From Gemmobacter sp. 24YEA27 (GTDB taxonomy: Bacteria > Pseudomonadota > Alphaproteobacteria > Rhodobacterales > Rhodobacteraceae), in assembly GCF_030052995.1 (NCBI RefSeq), contig NZ_JASJPW010000001.1, positions 1,540,001-1,604,000 of the forward strand: a stretch of DNA of 64,000 nucleotides, in the 5' to 3' direction. Position 1 is the first letter of the stretch, and every line of letters begins with the position of its first letter. This document shows, in pieces, positions 1 to 8,453 of this stretch. The notes beneath the pieces were generated by a model. That model did no database searches. It worked only from the letters and a program-made list of their open reading frames with translations, and had not been told where the DNA came from. Made by a program: the position numbers and the translations under genes.

Positions 1-868
<868 letters not shown>

Positions 869-990
869 CCGGTAAAAGCAAGGCATAAACCTTCGCTAAC
901 CGACAGACAGCCATATACAAGCACCAAAAGTCGTACAGACCTGAACAATACATCGATGTTCGCGGATCAAATCCGCAAGTCTCTGTTCCG

Positions 991-1106
991 GTTTGGTGGT
1001 CATAGTGGTGGCTAAACACCCGATCCCATCCCGAACTCGGCCGTTAAGGGCCTCTACGCCAATGGTACTGCGTCTCAAGACGTGGGAGAGTAGGTAACCG
1101 CCAAAC
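991..1106 (+). rRNA. 5S ribosomal RNA
   Basis: A roughly 116-nt 5S rRNA. Its ends pair (GTTTGGTGGT at the 5' end with the ACCGCCAAAC part at the 3' end), and the conserved CCCGATCCCATCCCGAACTC loop is present near 1018-1037. It sits about 120 nt after the 23S rRNA and about 70 nt before the initiator tRNA and belongs to the same transcript. Confidence 0.95.
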
Positions 1107-1140
1107 CTGATCAGAGACTTCTCTCTCCAATACGATACAA

Positions 1141-1168
1141 ATCCCCTCATACTAACCCCGAGGGGATA
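1141..1168 (+). other. Hairpin between 5S rRNA and tRNA-fMet
   Basis: ATCCCCTC pairs with GAGGGGAT (8 bp) around an 11-12 nt loop, directly upstream of the tRNA. There is no T-run, so an rRNA/tRNA processing hairpin is more likely than a terminator. Confidence 0.4.
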
Positions 1169-1173
1169 ACGGC

Positions 1174-1250
<77 letters not shown>

Positions 1251-1276
1251 GAATTACTGATAGATATCAGTGTATT

Positions 1277-1298
1277 AGGCCTCCTTCGGGAGGTCTTT
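1277..1298 (+). terminator. Terminator of the rrn operon
   Basis: GGCCTCC-TTCG-GGAGGTC followed by TTTT, a compact GC-rich hairpin with a UUCG tetraloop and T-run, 28 nt after the tRNA. It fits a Rho-independent terminator ending the rRNA/tRNA transcript. Confidence 0.85.
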
Positions 1299-1553
1299 TG
1301 CATTTGAGCCCAAAACATCCCGGAAGCATATCGGAAGCACTTGCGCGGAAACCGTAGCGGGAAATCGGCGGAGGTCACATTGACGTGAGGCCAGTCGTTG
1401 ATGGCGCTGAAGCCGCGCGAAACCGGCAATGTGTCGGCTGATGCTCTGCTCTGATGGATATCGACTCTCAGTTGAGGTCCTGTTGCTGCTGAGCGCCACC
1501 GCTTAACCGATCTTTATGGGGATGTGCTTAACCGAATGACATTCGAAGGAAGC
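1299..1553. other. Unassigned stretch before the IS5 element
   Basis: About 255 bases after the terminator. Short open frames exist on the minus strand (for example around 1229-1429) but run through the terminator and match no family I recognise. It may hold an eroded gene fragment next to the IS insertion. Confidence 0.3.
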
Positions 1554-1562
1554 TTTGCTAGG

Positions 1563-2042
1563 TCATGTTGACAAATGGCGGAGCCAGAGCCTGATGCAGG
1601 CGACGTCGACGAAGCCCAGGAAGCTTTCGGCGGTTTTGTCGTAGCGGGTTGCAAGGCGGCGGCTGTTTTTCAGGTTGTTGAAGCAGCGCTCGACCATGTT
1701 GCGCAGGGTATAGATGGTCATGTCGACAGCCTTGCGCACCCTTCGGTTCTTTCGCATCGGTATCATGGGCAGGGCGTTGCGGCTCTCGATGTCTTCCCGA
1801 ATTTTATCAGAGTCATAGCCCCTGTCGGCGACCAGAACTGCTGGCTGCGGCAGGTTGTCGGCCATCACCAGATCATAGCCGGTGTAGTCGGAATCCTGCC
1901 CCCGCGTGATCTCGGTCCTCTTCGGGAGGCCTGCGCCGTTGACGCGGAGATGGATCTTGGTCGAGAAGTGGAAGGTGGTCCAGAAAACGATCCAGTGGAT
2001 CGTTTTCCCACCGGACGCTCTCGAACGGCCAGGAGCCTCTTG
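1563..2042 (-). CDS. IS5-family transposase, second reading frame (catalytic part)
   Basis: The open stretch begins just after a TGA at 2043-2045 and overlaps the first frame by 170 nt. It encodes FSTKIHLRVNGAGLPKRTEI, then the second DDE aspartate region VLVADRGYDSDKIRED, then the C-terminal RRVRKAVDMTIYTLRN and the VERCFNNLKNSRRLATRYDK block with the catalytic glutamate. It ends inside the terminal inverted repeat. There is no convincing start of its own, so it should be made by ribosomal frameshifting from the upstream frame. About 16 residues between GRSR and HFSTKIH come from the palindromic insert. Confidence 0.8.
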   Translation of the reverse strand, partial: QEAPGRSRASGGKTIHWIVFWTTFHFSTKIHLRVNGAGLPKRTEITRGQDSDYTGYDLVMADNLPQPAVLVADRGYDSDKIREDIESRNALPMIPMRKNRRVRKAVDMTIYTLRNMVERCFNNLKNSRRLATRYDKTAESFLGFVDVACIRLWLRHLST

Positions 2043-2391
2043 TCAGCAGTCCCCCTTTTGCGCCCGCCGCATGATGATGAGCGCGGATCACAGTGCTGTC
2101 GACCATCTGGAGCTTGTCTGGCGCGATCCCAGCGTGGTTCAGCGCATCCAGGATATCCTCCCACAATCCCGCCAAAGTCCACCGGCGGAACTGACGGTAG
2201 ACCGAGGACCACTTGCCAAACTCTTTGGGCAGATCACGCCATGGCGCACCAGTCCTTGTGATCCAGGAAATTCCATCGAGAACAAGACGATGGTCCGCAG
2301 GTTTCCGCCCGTTAGAGTGCCGGGCGGCACGAATGAAGCCCTCGAAGAAGGTCCACTCATCGTCGGATATCAGGTTGCGTGCCAAGCTCAT
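1873..2391 (-). CDS. IS5-family transposase, first reading frame
   Basis: N-terminal part of an IS5/IS427-type DDE transposase (172 codons). It contains the DUF4096-like insertion domain: LISDDEWTFFEGFI, then WRDLPKEFGKWSSVYRQF, then the first DDE aspartate region MVDSTVIRAHHHAAGAKG. After GAKGG the frame reads into a palindromic insert and then out-of-phase sequence, ending without the rest of the catalytic core. The core continues in the frame of the next entry, so full transposase needs a frameshift, usual in this group. The start ATG (2389-2391) is buried in a 12-bp hairpin. Confidence 0.85.
   Translation of the reverse strand: MSLARNLISDDEWTFFEGFIRAARHSNGRKPADHRLVLDGISWITRTGAPWRDLPKEFGKWSSVYRQFRRWTLAGLWEDILDALNHAGIAPDKLQMVDSTVIRAHHHAAGAKGGLLTRGSWPFESVRWENDPLDRFLDHLPLLDQDPSPRQRRRPPEEDRDHAGAGFRLHRL
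1983..2007. repeat. Perfect palindrome inside the IS5 transposase, copy 1
   Basis: Two 12-nt arms, GAAAACGATCCA and TGGATCGTTTTC, around a single central base. The outer flanks GGTGGTCC and CCCACCGG extend the symmetry imperfectly. It lies where related transposases read straight from GRSRGGF into STKIH, so it looks like an insert of about 45-50 bp. The same palindrome occurs in copy 2 at 27347-27371. Confidence 0.8.
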
Positions 2392-2413
2392 CTCCCACGT
2401 AGAGATGAGCTTG
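2383..2413 (-). promoter_or_regulatory. Hairpin sequestering the IS5 transposase start codon, copy 1
   Basis: CAAGCTCATCTC (2383-2394) is the exact complement of GAGATGAGCTTG (2402-2413), giving a 12-bp stem with a 7-nt loop. The transposase ATG and its upstream purines lie in the stem. Such hairpins are known in other insertion sequences to block translation from read-through transcripts; that role here is inferred. Confidence 0.65.
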
Positions 2414-2587
2414 AATCATAGGACGAATGCCAGCGGAATCCCTTTTGTCAACACGACCTAGCAAAGAAGGCGTCCACAAAACATGGGGCTATTCACTTAT
2501 CTGCCGCATGCACTACGCATATTGGCATGCGAATGACCGACAGAACCCAGTTTCCGAATTTTCGGTGCTTTTCGAAATCTGCTGCCA

Positions 2588-3841
2588 TCACGCCCTCAGC
2601 AGACGCATCTCGCCGATGAACGAGTCCAGAGTTTGCAGGTGCGGTTGAACTGATCCGGGGAACTTCTCGATTATGGGTCTGGGAACGACAAGCGTAACCT
2701 TTGCGTCAAGCATCTCTTTGAACTGGGTTTCCGAGATCCCTTCCTGCAATGTCAGCAGGTGCTTGTGTTCCACACGATTGGCTTCATTCAGAATCTGGCG
2801 CCAACGGTCTTTCATCGTCGTCTTCACCGCCAGCATCCGCAGCTTCTCTGTCGGAAAATGCGTATCTTTGTAGGCTGCTTCTGACGGGAACAGAAAATCT
2901 GGTGATTTCCCCGGTTCAGATTCGGGCTGGTGCGAGAAGTCGGTCCCCTCAACGAGCTTCTCTTCTAAAAAGATCTCACGGGCATGGAGTTCGAGTGACC
3001 GCCCGGCGCGCGACTTCCGGCGCTGGAGAATGGTCTGCGCGCGGGAGATGAACCCGTCAATATCCGTGAAGCCCTTTTTGATAAACGGCAGCTCAACAGC
3101 TTCCTCAACGCTACGGAATATTTCATACTCACAGGCACGCCGTTTCATGAGGCGCAGATCGGGCATCAGGCTGCCATGGGACTGAAGCCCGGCCGCCTTA
3201 GCGATGATCTCGGTTCCGCCAGGGAATTTCGAAAGCCATGCAGCAGGAATCTCGGCTGGCGTCAGCCAGCAACTGGCACGGACTGTCGCAGTTGTCGTGA
3301 AAAGGTCAGGCTGGATCACGCCGCCTACCGGTTGGATGAACGACTTGCCAGGCTCGACGGGACCGATGCGATCCTCGACCAGATCTTCCTCAGCTTCATG
3401 TCGGCATAGCCAGACGTGGCACTTTGGTCCCAGATCCTGGCCAAGGGCAAAAGCGAAGATGGTCAGCGCGCCGGTGTTTTCGGGGTCGAGCAGTGCAGAA
3501 TCGGAGCCGCCCCAATTCGTAAGCCGGGTTTCGTCGCGCCCGTTCCTCTGCTGCTTATACCGTTTTGAATTGTAGTAGAATGCGCGGATCTGGCGGTAGT
3601 CAGCGTGGCTGTCGATGTAGACGTCGAACCAGGCGGTCGGATTTTCGACGTCAACCCGACCGAGAGCGGGCAAGACCTCGAACAGTAAGTTTTTCGGAAT
3701 ATAGGGACCGGCCTGGTGCGTTTTGTTGGCAAGCGTGTCGTTGCCGCTCAATCGCTTGACGTACCATGTGTAATTCGGCCCACTGTATTCGTTGAGCCAG
3801 TCTCCCAGGTCCATCATCTGCTGCGCCCCCTGATCTCGCAT
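2588..3841 (-). CDS. EcoRII-type type II restriction endonuclease
   Basis: A roughly 417-residue protein close in length to EcoRII (about 400 aa), which cleaves CCWGG and needs a second site as effector. The N-terminal half carries the DNA-binding B3-like effector domain (WYVKRLSGNDTLANKTHQAG, then a YKQQRNGRDETRLTNW segment). The C-terminal half is the EcoRII-C catalytic domain: EEKLVEGTDFSHQPESEPG, PDFLFPS, then VKTTMKDRWRQI and HLLTLQEGISETQFKEM. No stop or shift is seen. The start at 3841 (MRDQGAQQ) is preferred to an ATG 8 codons upstream; MMDLGDWL is a third option. It overlaps the end of a decayed vsr. The expected Dcm-type cytosine methyltransferase is not in the window. Confidence 0.85.
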   Translation of the reverse strand: MRDQGAQQMMDLGDWLNEYSGPNYTWYVKRLSGNDTLANKTHQAGPYIPKNLLFEVLPALGRVDVENPTAWFDVYIDSHADYRQIRAFYYNSKRYKQQRNGRDETRLTNWGGSDSALLDPENTGALTIFAFALGQDLGPKCHVWLCRHEAEEDLVEDRIGPVEPGKSFIQPVGGVIQPDLFTTTATVRASCWLTPAEIPAAWLSKFPGGTEIIAKAAGLQSHGSLMPDLRLMKRRACEYEIFRSVEEAVELPFIKKGFTDIDGFISRAQTILQRRKSRAGRSLELHAREIFLEEKLVEGTDFSHQPESEPGKSPDFLFPSEAAYKDTHFPTEKLRMLAVKTTMKDRWRQILNEANRVEHKHLLTLQEGISETQFKEMLDAKVTLVVPRPIIEKFPGSVQPHLQTLDSFIGEMRLLRA

Positions 3842-4269
3842 CTGACCTCTTCTCCGCGGCGCCACGCAGCCGTCCGCACAAGTGTCTCTTCAAGTCCAAT
3901 ACGCCCCGGCCCCGAAACACGCACTCCCAGATCGCCAGACAACGTATACCAGCCTCGGACAGCAAAACACTGACACGTGCATCTCCTGCCCAATTCGTGG
4001 CAATTTTGACTTCCCTGAGATCCTGCCTGGCCGCTGGCTACCTGAAAAGAGAGCAGTCGTGCCCGTGCCAGAAACAACCATGAATAGAATCTGCGCCGCG
4101 ATATCCTGGAACCCATAGATCGGGCTTGCCAGATATTTCTCGGATGCAGCCAGGAACGGAAGCAGAGCGCGTGAAGACCTGATCGCACAGCTGATTCAGG
4201 CGTGGTATTTTTGCCTCTGTTTCCAGACGTCATCCGGCGACGGGTTGCAGCATCGACGACGTCAGTCAT
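3814..4269 (-). pseudogene. vsr: Decayed vsr (very short patch repair endonuclease)
   Basis: Vsr nicks T:G mismatches made by deamination of Dcm-methylated cytosine. The N-terminus is clear in one frame (MTDVVDAATRRRM...RGKNTTPESAVRSGLHAL). The reading then moves to another frame for SGKPDL and the hallmark IHGCFWHGHDC, where the residue after LFR, normally Trp, is a TAG stop. The same frame resumes with LSEAGIRCLAIWECVFRGRG, and the C-terminus (LEETLVRTAAWRRGEEVR) returns to the first frame. Two frame changes plus a nonsense codon, none at G runs, mean real decay. It lies directly upstream of, and overlaps, the EcoRII-type gene, the usual dcm-vsr-REase context. Confidence 0.82.
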
Positions 4270-4545
4270 CTCGGGTAATCTTGCCGAAATGAAAGCTATC
4301 GCACTTGTCTTACCCGATGAGACCATGAGCGAGCGATTGAGAAAAGCGAGCCATCAGGCGCTTAATTTTATCGGCTCCTTCGCTGCAGCCGGCGCCTGCA
4401 CTTAAACGGGCACCGTATGGCTGGCGACCGCCTTCACAACCGGTGACCTGCGCCCTTTGGGTCCCTCGTTCATCACGAGAGTCTGCGGGTTTGTGCTCTG
4501 CTCCCCTGGTTAGGACCGCCGCGATCTGGAGTTTCGCGGCTCTGA

Positions 4546-5391
4546 TCACGGAGGCGGGCTGGCTGCGCCACCGGGAATATGCAGGTTGATCGGCACGTTG
4601 TAACCGATCGCACTGTGAGGCCTGACCTCGTTGTAGTCTCTGCGCCAAGCCTCCAACTTTTCGCGCGCATCCGCAAGGTCCATGAACCAGTGGGCGTTCA
4701 GGCACTCCGCCCGCAGCTTGCTGTTGAACGCCTCAATGAAGCCATTGTCGGTGGGTTTCCCCGGTCGGGAGAAGTCCAATGTGACACCATTGGCATAGGC
4801 CCACAGATCCAGGTCGCGGGAGATAAACTCGCTGCCGTTATCGACCCTGATCGTCTGCGGGTAGCCGATCTGCCGACAGACCCGTTCGAGCGTCTGAACC
4901 ACATCCTCGCCCCGGTAAGCAAATCGGGGATCCGTCGCCGGGCAATAACGCGAATGGATATCCACGATGGTCAGGATCCGCAGTTTCTTGCCCAGGGCGA
5001 GCTGGTCATGGACAAAATCCATCGCCCAGACCTCGTTCGGTCCGGAGGCCTCCTGTCGGTCCTCGCGCAGCCTCGCCTTCACCCGGCGCTTCGGATGCCT
5101 GTTGCGCAGCTGCAGGCCCAACTCATTGTAAATCCTGCGTGTCTTCTTGATGTTCACCTGCCAGCCCTCCCGCCGCAGCAGCACATGGATGCGCCGGTAG
5201 CCATAGCGCACACGCGTTTCGCAGATCTCGCGGATCCGCAGTTCGAGGCCAGCCTGCCCGGTGCGACGGGATTTGTAATGGTAGCTCGAAGTGTCGAACC
5301 GCTGCGCCTGGCAGGCCCGTCGGATCGAGACATCCCAGTCAACCAGAAGCCCGTCAACAAGCTTGCGCGTCCGGACAGGCCTCAGAGCTTT
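4546..5391 (-). CDS. IS3-family transposase OrfB (integrase core)
   Basis: Integrase-core half of an IS3/IS407-type transposase. The HTH_21 region RYGYRRIHVLLRREGW is followed by the rve core: WAMDFVHDQL with the first Asp, TIRVDNGSEFISRDL with the second, and DNGFIEAFNSKLRAECLN with the catalytic Glu, then WRRDYNEVRPHSAIGY near the end. The frame opens within the end of orfA, consistent with a -1 ribosomal frameshift giving an OrfAB fusion. All three DDE residues are present, so the element may be active. Confidence 0.88.
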   Translation of the reverse strand, partial: KALRPVRTRKLVDGLLVDWDVSIRRACQAQRFDTSSYHYKSRRTGQAGLELRIREICETRVRYGYRRIHVLLRREGWQVNIKKTRRIYNELGLQLRNRHPKRRVKARLREDRQEASGPNEVWAMDFVHDQLALGKKLRILTIVDIHSRYCPATDPRFAYRGEDVVQTLERVCRQIGYPQTIRVDNGSEFISRDLDLWAYANGVTLDFSRPGKPTDNGFIEAFNSKLRAECLNAHWFMDLADAREKLEAWRRDYNEVRPHSAIGYNVPINLHIPGGAASPPP

Positions 5392-5648
5392 CGGCGGATG
5401 ACGTCCTGCAGCATCTCGCGGTCGAGCGTCAGGTCCGCCACGATCTTCTTCAGCCGTGCATTCTCGTCCTCAAGCGCCTTCAACCGCCGCATCTCATCGG
5501 GAAGCAACCCGCCATAACGCTTCTTCCAGTTGAAGTATGTGGCCTGGCTGATCCCCGCCTTGCGGCAGATCTCGGCAACAGGCGTGCCTTCCTCGCCCTG
5601 CTTCAGAATGAACGCCTTCTGCGCTTCCGTGAACTTCGATGCCTTCAT
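5382..5648 (-). CDS. IS3-family transposase OrfA
   Basis: An 88-residue DNA-binding OrfA with the typical start MKASKFTEAQKAFILKQ, a helix-turn-helix (GTPVAEICRKAGISQATYFN) and a C-terminal leucine-rich coiled coil (MRRLKALEDENARLKKIVAD) ending LDREMLQDVIRRKL. It overlaps orfB in a different frame. The start at 5648 was chosen from the family N-terminus; the longer open frame upstream is antisense to IS66. Confidence 0.9.
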   Translation of the reverse strand: MKASKFTEAQKAFILKQGEEGTPVAEICRKAGISQATYFNWKKRYGGLLPDEMRRLKALEDENARLKKIVADLTLDREMLQDVIRRKL

Positions 5649-5730
5649 CGTCTTCAGCTCCTCTCCCAGCCAGGGAAAACTAGCCGAAAACTCCAGCTTA
5701 AGACGGTCCAGTTTCCAGGGGGCAGAGCAG

Positions 5731-6649
5731 TTGGCCGTGCCGCCTTTGAACTCCGCCCTGTGCATGACGCGCTGATGGCCAATCTGAAACGGTCCACCAA
5801 GCTGTTCATGGATGAGACCCGCGCCCCGGTCCTCGATCCGGGGGCAGGTCAGGGCCAGAAAGACCAGGACCGGATACTTCTGGGCGCTTGCCCGCGATGA
5901 CCGCCCCTGGAGCGGCGCGGCGCCACCGGCCGTGGCCTTCACCTATGCGCCCGGTCGGGGTGGGCAACATGCCGAACGGATATTGCAGGGCTTTGGGGGC
6001 ATCCTGCAGGTCGATGGTTATGCAGGATACAATCGGCTGATTGCGCCAGACCGGATCGGCCCAGGTATCCAGTTGGCCCATTGCTGGGCCCATGTCCGCC
6101 GCAAGCTGATCGAGATAACCCGCAACGGTTCAGCGCCGATTGCCGAGGAAGGCGTGACCCTCATCCGCGATCTCTATGCCAACGAGGCCGATATCCGCGG
6201 AAACGACCCCGCAACCCGACTTGCCGCCCGGCTCGAACGTTCCGCCCCGATCCTCGCCCGTATCGACGCCTGGCTAAGCCACCACCGCGCCCGCGCGTCG
6301 GCAAAGTCACCCTTGGGCGAGGCGTTGGCCTATATCGCCAAATACCACGGCGGTCTCGGTCGCTTCCTGACCGATGGACGTGTCGAGCTGGACAGCAACA
6401 CCGTCGAGCGCACCATTCGTCCCATCGCCCTGAACAGAAAGAAAGCCCTCTTCGCTGGTCACGACGCCGGCGCCGAAAACTGGGCCGTCATCGCCTCACT
6501 CATTGAGACCTGCAAAATGAACGGCGTCGATCCCCATGCCTGGCTGACAACCACCCTCACCGACATCGTCAAAGGCCACAAACAAAGCCAGATCCAGGAC
6601 CTGCTCCCGCGGAACTACGCCGCCACCGTGTGAGCGGGACATCGCTTAC
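5731..6649 (+). mobile_element. IS66-family element, 3' part
   Basis: Right part of an IS66-type element, 5'-truncated by the IS3 insertion. The right terminus is the inverted repeat ending in CATCGCTTAC (complement GTAAGCG..., the IS66 signature end) at 6649. No matching left end or the tnpA/tnpB genes are seen on the far side of the IS3 element. Confidence 0.8.
5733..6633 (+). pseudogene. tnpC: IS66-family transposase TnpC, truncated and frameshifted
   Basis: The catalytic C-terminal portion of TnpC. One frame holds HDALMANLKRSTKLFMDETR and reads to VLDPG; after the run GGGGG at 5840-5844 the homology moves to the next frame (TRTGYFWALARDDRPW, QVDGYAGYNRL, LAHCWAHVRRKLIEI, DSNTVERTIRPIALNRKKAL, then the C-terminal domain). 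One extra G explains the shift and may be a sequencing error. The 5' half is missing because of the IS3 insertion, so it cannot be active. Confidence 0.8.
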
Positions 6650-6881
6650 GAAGCGTCATTGCGGACGGTCGACAGGACGTCCAGCCCTGATGGGCGTCAT
6701 GCGGGTTTGCCACCCTTCCAAGCCCATGCCTGATATGCCCCTCAGTGCGGCATCTCCGATGGTCCTTGCGCCTTTCGGGTTCGGGTCCCCGTCGATTTCC
6801 TGACCGGCAGGGCTTGCAGTTGCGGGAATTTGGGTCGAAACCTGTTCGTTGCCAGCGAAATTCCCAAGGAGCGTCTCCCCT

Positions 6882-7492
6882 ATGGCCAGAGATCCCATTG
6901 TGCGAGAAGAACCCGAATCGGACGATACGGAGAGCTCTGCCCGGCGGGATGGACATCAGTTCGGCGCAATCCTGCGCGCCCGCCGACGGGCGCTGGATCT
7001 CACCCTGAACGACGTTTCGCAAAAGACCGGTCTCGCCAAAGGGTTTCTCAGCGACATCGAACGCGACAAGACTTCGCCCTCTGTTGCATCGCTTGTCAGC
7101 CTTTGTGATGCGCTGAGCCTGCCGGTGGGCGATCTTTTTGCCCCCTCGCCGAATGTCCTGGTGCGGGCCGAGGCGCGCCAGCCGATCAAGTTTGGCGGCA
7201 TCGGTGTGTCCGATCACCTTCTCACCCCCAGCCACGGGGTAAAGATGCAAGCGATCTGGTCGGAAATCGCGCCGGGGGAACCGCAGGTGATCAGCTCTAT
7301 GCGCTGCGTTCCGAGGAAGAGCTGGTTCTGGTCATAAGTGGTGATCTTGCCCTGAATATCGAGGGTGAGGAGACGATTCTTCACCCCGGAGATTCGATGA
7401 GCTTCGATCCCCGGCGCCTGCACAGCTTTCGAAACCCCTCGTCTTCGCTGCCCACGATTGCGGTATTCATCATGACGCCGCCCCCGACCTGA
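6882..7492 (+). pseudogene. XRE-cupin transcriptional regulator, frameshifted as read
   Basis: An HTH-XRE regulator with a C-terminal cupin, the class that controls amine and amino acid catabolism operons. The N-terminus carries the XRE domain (GAILRARRRALDLTLNDVSQ, then KGFLSDIERDKTSPSVASLV). The cupin begins LLTPSHGVKMQAIWSEIAPG and continues in the next frame as GDQLYALRSEEELVLVISGD, LHPGDSMSFDPRRLHSFRN and IAVFIMTPPPT. One missing G in the run at 7274-7278 accounts for the break, so the gene may be intact in life. The start at 6882 follows AAGGAG; an ATG 11 codons upstream is less likely. It precedes and likely regulates the transporter/ureohydrolase operon. Confidence 0.78.
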
Positions 7493-7601
7493 CCGTTTTT
7501 GTTACGCTCATGGAGAACAAAGTTCGGTATTTGCGAAATTGTTATTGACGAGATCGCCGAACAGCTTCACGTTCTGTAAAAACAATACAGGGAGCAATTT
7601 C

Positions 7602-8435
7602 ATGAATACCCGCCAAAGCAGATGTATGATTCCGGGCAAAGCGACCCTGGCAGCGGTGATTGTCGCCGCCGCTTCGCCCCTTGCCGCCCAGACCGTGCCG
7701 GATTTTGCCGCCGACGGCTTCTCGGTCTGCGTTGACCCGACATTCCCGCCAATGGAATACATGGCGGACGCCGCCGACAAAGAGCCGAGCGGCGTTGATA
7801 TTGATGTCGCGCGTGCGCTGGCTGCGCATTGGGGCGTTGACGCCAGCTTTGTCAGCATGGATTTCGCGGGCCTCTTGCCCAGCCTCGAGGCCGGGCGCTG
7901 CGACGCGGTGATTTCCGGCACTGTGCTGCGCGAAGATCGGCTGAAGACCTTCAATGCCGTCCCCTATCTTGACACATCCACCGTGCTGATCGCCGGTAAG
8001 GGGGCGCCGGTCGTCTCTGATATCGCCGAGCTGGCGGGCAAAACCGTCGCGGTGCAATCCGGCACCTCATATCCCGGCCGGATGGAAAGTCTGAATGCCG
8101 AGCTGGAAGCTGCGGGCCATGCTCCGACCAAAATCCAGCAATATCCCAAACAAAGCGATGCGATCCAGCAGCTGCTGGTCGGGCGTGCCGCCTATGTCGT
8201 AACTCAGGATACTGAAATCGCCTTCCGCGAGCTTCAGGATCCCGGCAAGTTCGATGTCGTCTTCACCATGCCTGCCGCCGCTTTCGAGCCTTTCTCGGTC
8301 TATCTGCGCAAGGATGACGCCGAAACGGCGAAAACCGGCGAGGCGGTGAAGGCTCTGGTTGAGAATGGCGAGCTGCTGAAGATCGTCGAAAAATGGAACC
8401 TCTCGCCCTCGCAGCTTAACGGCATCGGCGAGTAA
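7602..8435 (+). CDS. Polar amino acid ABC transporter, periplasmic binding protein
   Basis: A 277-residue family-3 (PBPb) solute-binding protein. It has a signal peptide (basic start, then ATLAAVIVAAASPLAAQ with cleavage near AAQ) and the fold markers GFSVCVDPTFPPMEY, VDIDVARALAAHWGV and LAGKTVAVQSGTSYPGRMES. It would capture an amino acid or similar zwitterion in the periplasm. The start at 7602 follows AGGGAG; the open frame extends upstream without a signal-peptide logic. Permease and ATPase follow directly. The neighbouring ureohydrolase and flavoprotein suggest a guanidino or N-methyl amino acid ligand, but the ligand cannot be read from the sequence. Confidence 0.88.
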   Translation: MNTRQSRCMIPGKATLAAVIVAAASPLAAQTVPDFAADGFSVCVDPTFPPMEYMADAADKEPSGVDIDVARALAAHWGVDASFVSMDFAGLLPSLEAGRCDAVISGTVLREDRLKTFNAVPYLDTSTVLIAGKGAPVVSDIAELAGKTVAVQSGTSYPGRMESLNAELEAAGHAPTKIQQYPKQSDAIQQLLVGRAAYVVTQDTEIAFRELQDPGKFDVVFTMPAAAFEPFSVYLRKDDAETAKTGEAVKALVENGELLKIVEKWNLSPSQLNGIGE

Positions 8436-8453
8436 TATACTGACAGGGCCACC

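Larger units (their letters stand above)
1562..2457 (-). mobile_element. Complete IS5-family insertion sequence (IS427-like), copy 1
   Basis: About 896 bp bounded by inverted repeats: GTCATGTTGACAAA at the left end and its near-complement TTTGTCAACACGAC at the right. The flanking tetranucleotide CTAG (1558-1561 and 2458-2461) looks like a target duplication, as expected for IS5-family elements. The flanks TTTG and CAAA extend the symmetry. Two overlapping transposase frames lie inside on the minus strand. A nearly identical but truncated second copy lies at 26897-27523 in the opposite orientation. Confidence 0.9.
4494..5729 (-). mobile_element. IS3-family insertion sequence (IS407-like), complete
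   Basis: About 1236 bp. The left end begins TGCTCTGCTCCCCTGG and the complement of the right end begins TGCTCTGCCCCCTGGA; both continue with matching blocks around GGACCG and CTGGAGTTT, giving imperfect inverted repeats of about 40 bp. Inside are orfA and orfB on the minus strand. It sits inside a larger IS66 element, whose 3' part continues at 5731. A clear target duplication was not seen. Confidence 0.85.

Noticed and set aside
4579..5517. 312-codon plus-strand frame over the IS3 element
   Set aside because: Antisense of orfB/orfA, whose catalytic motifs are clear on the minus strand.
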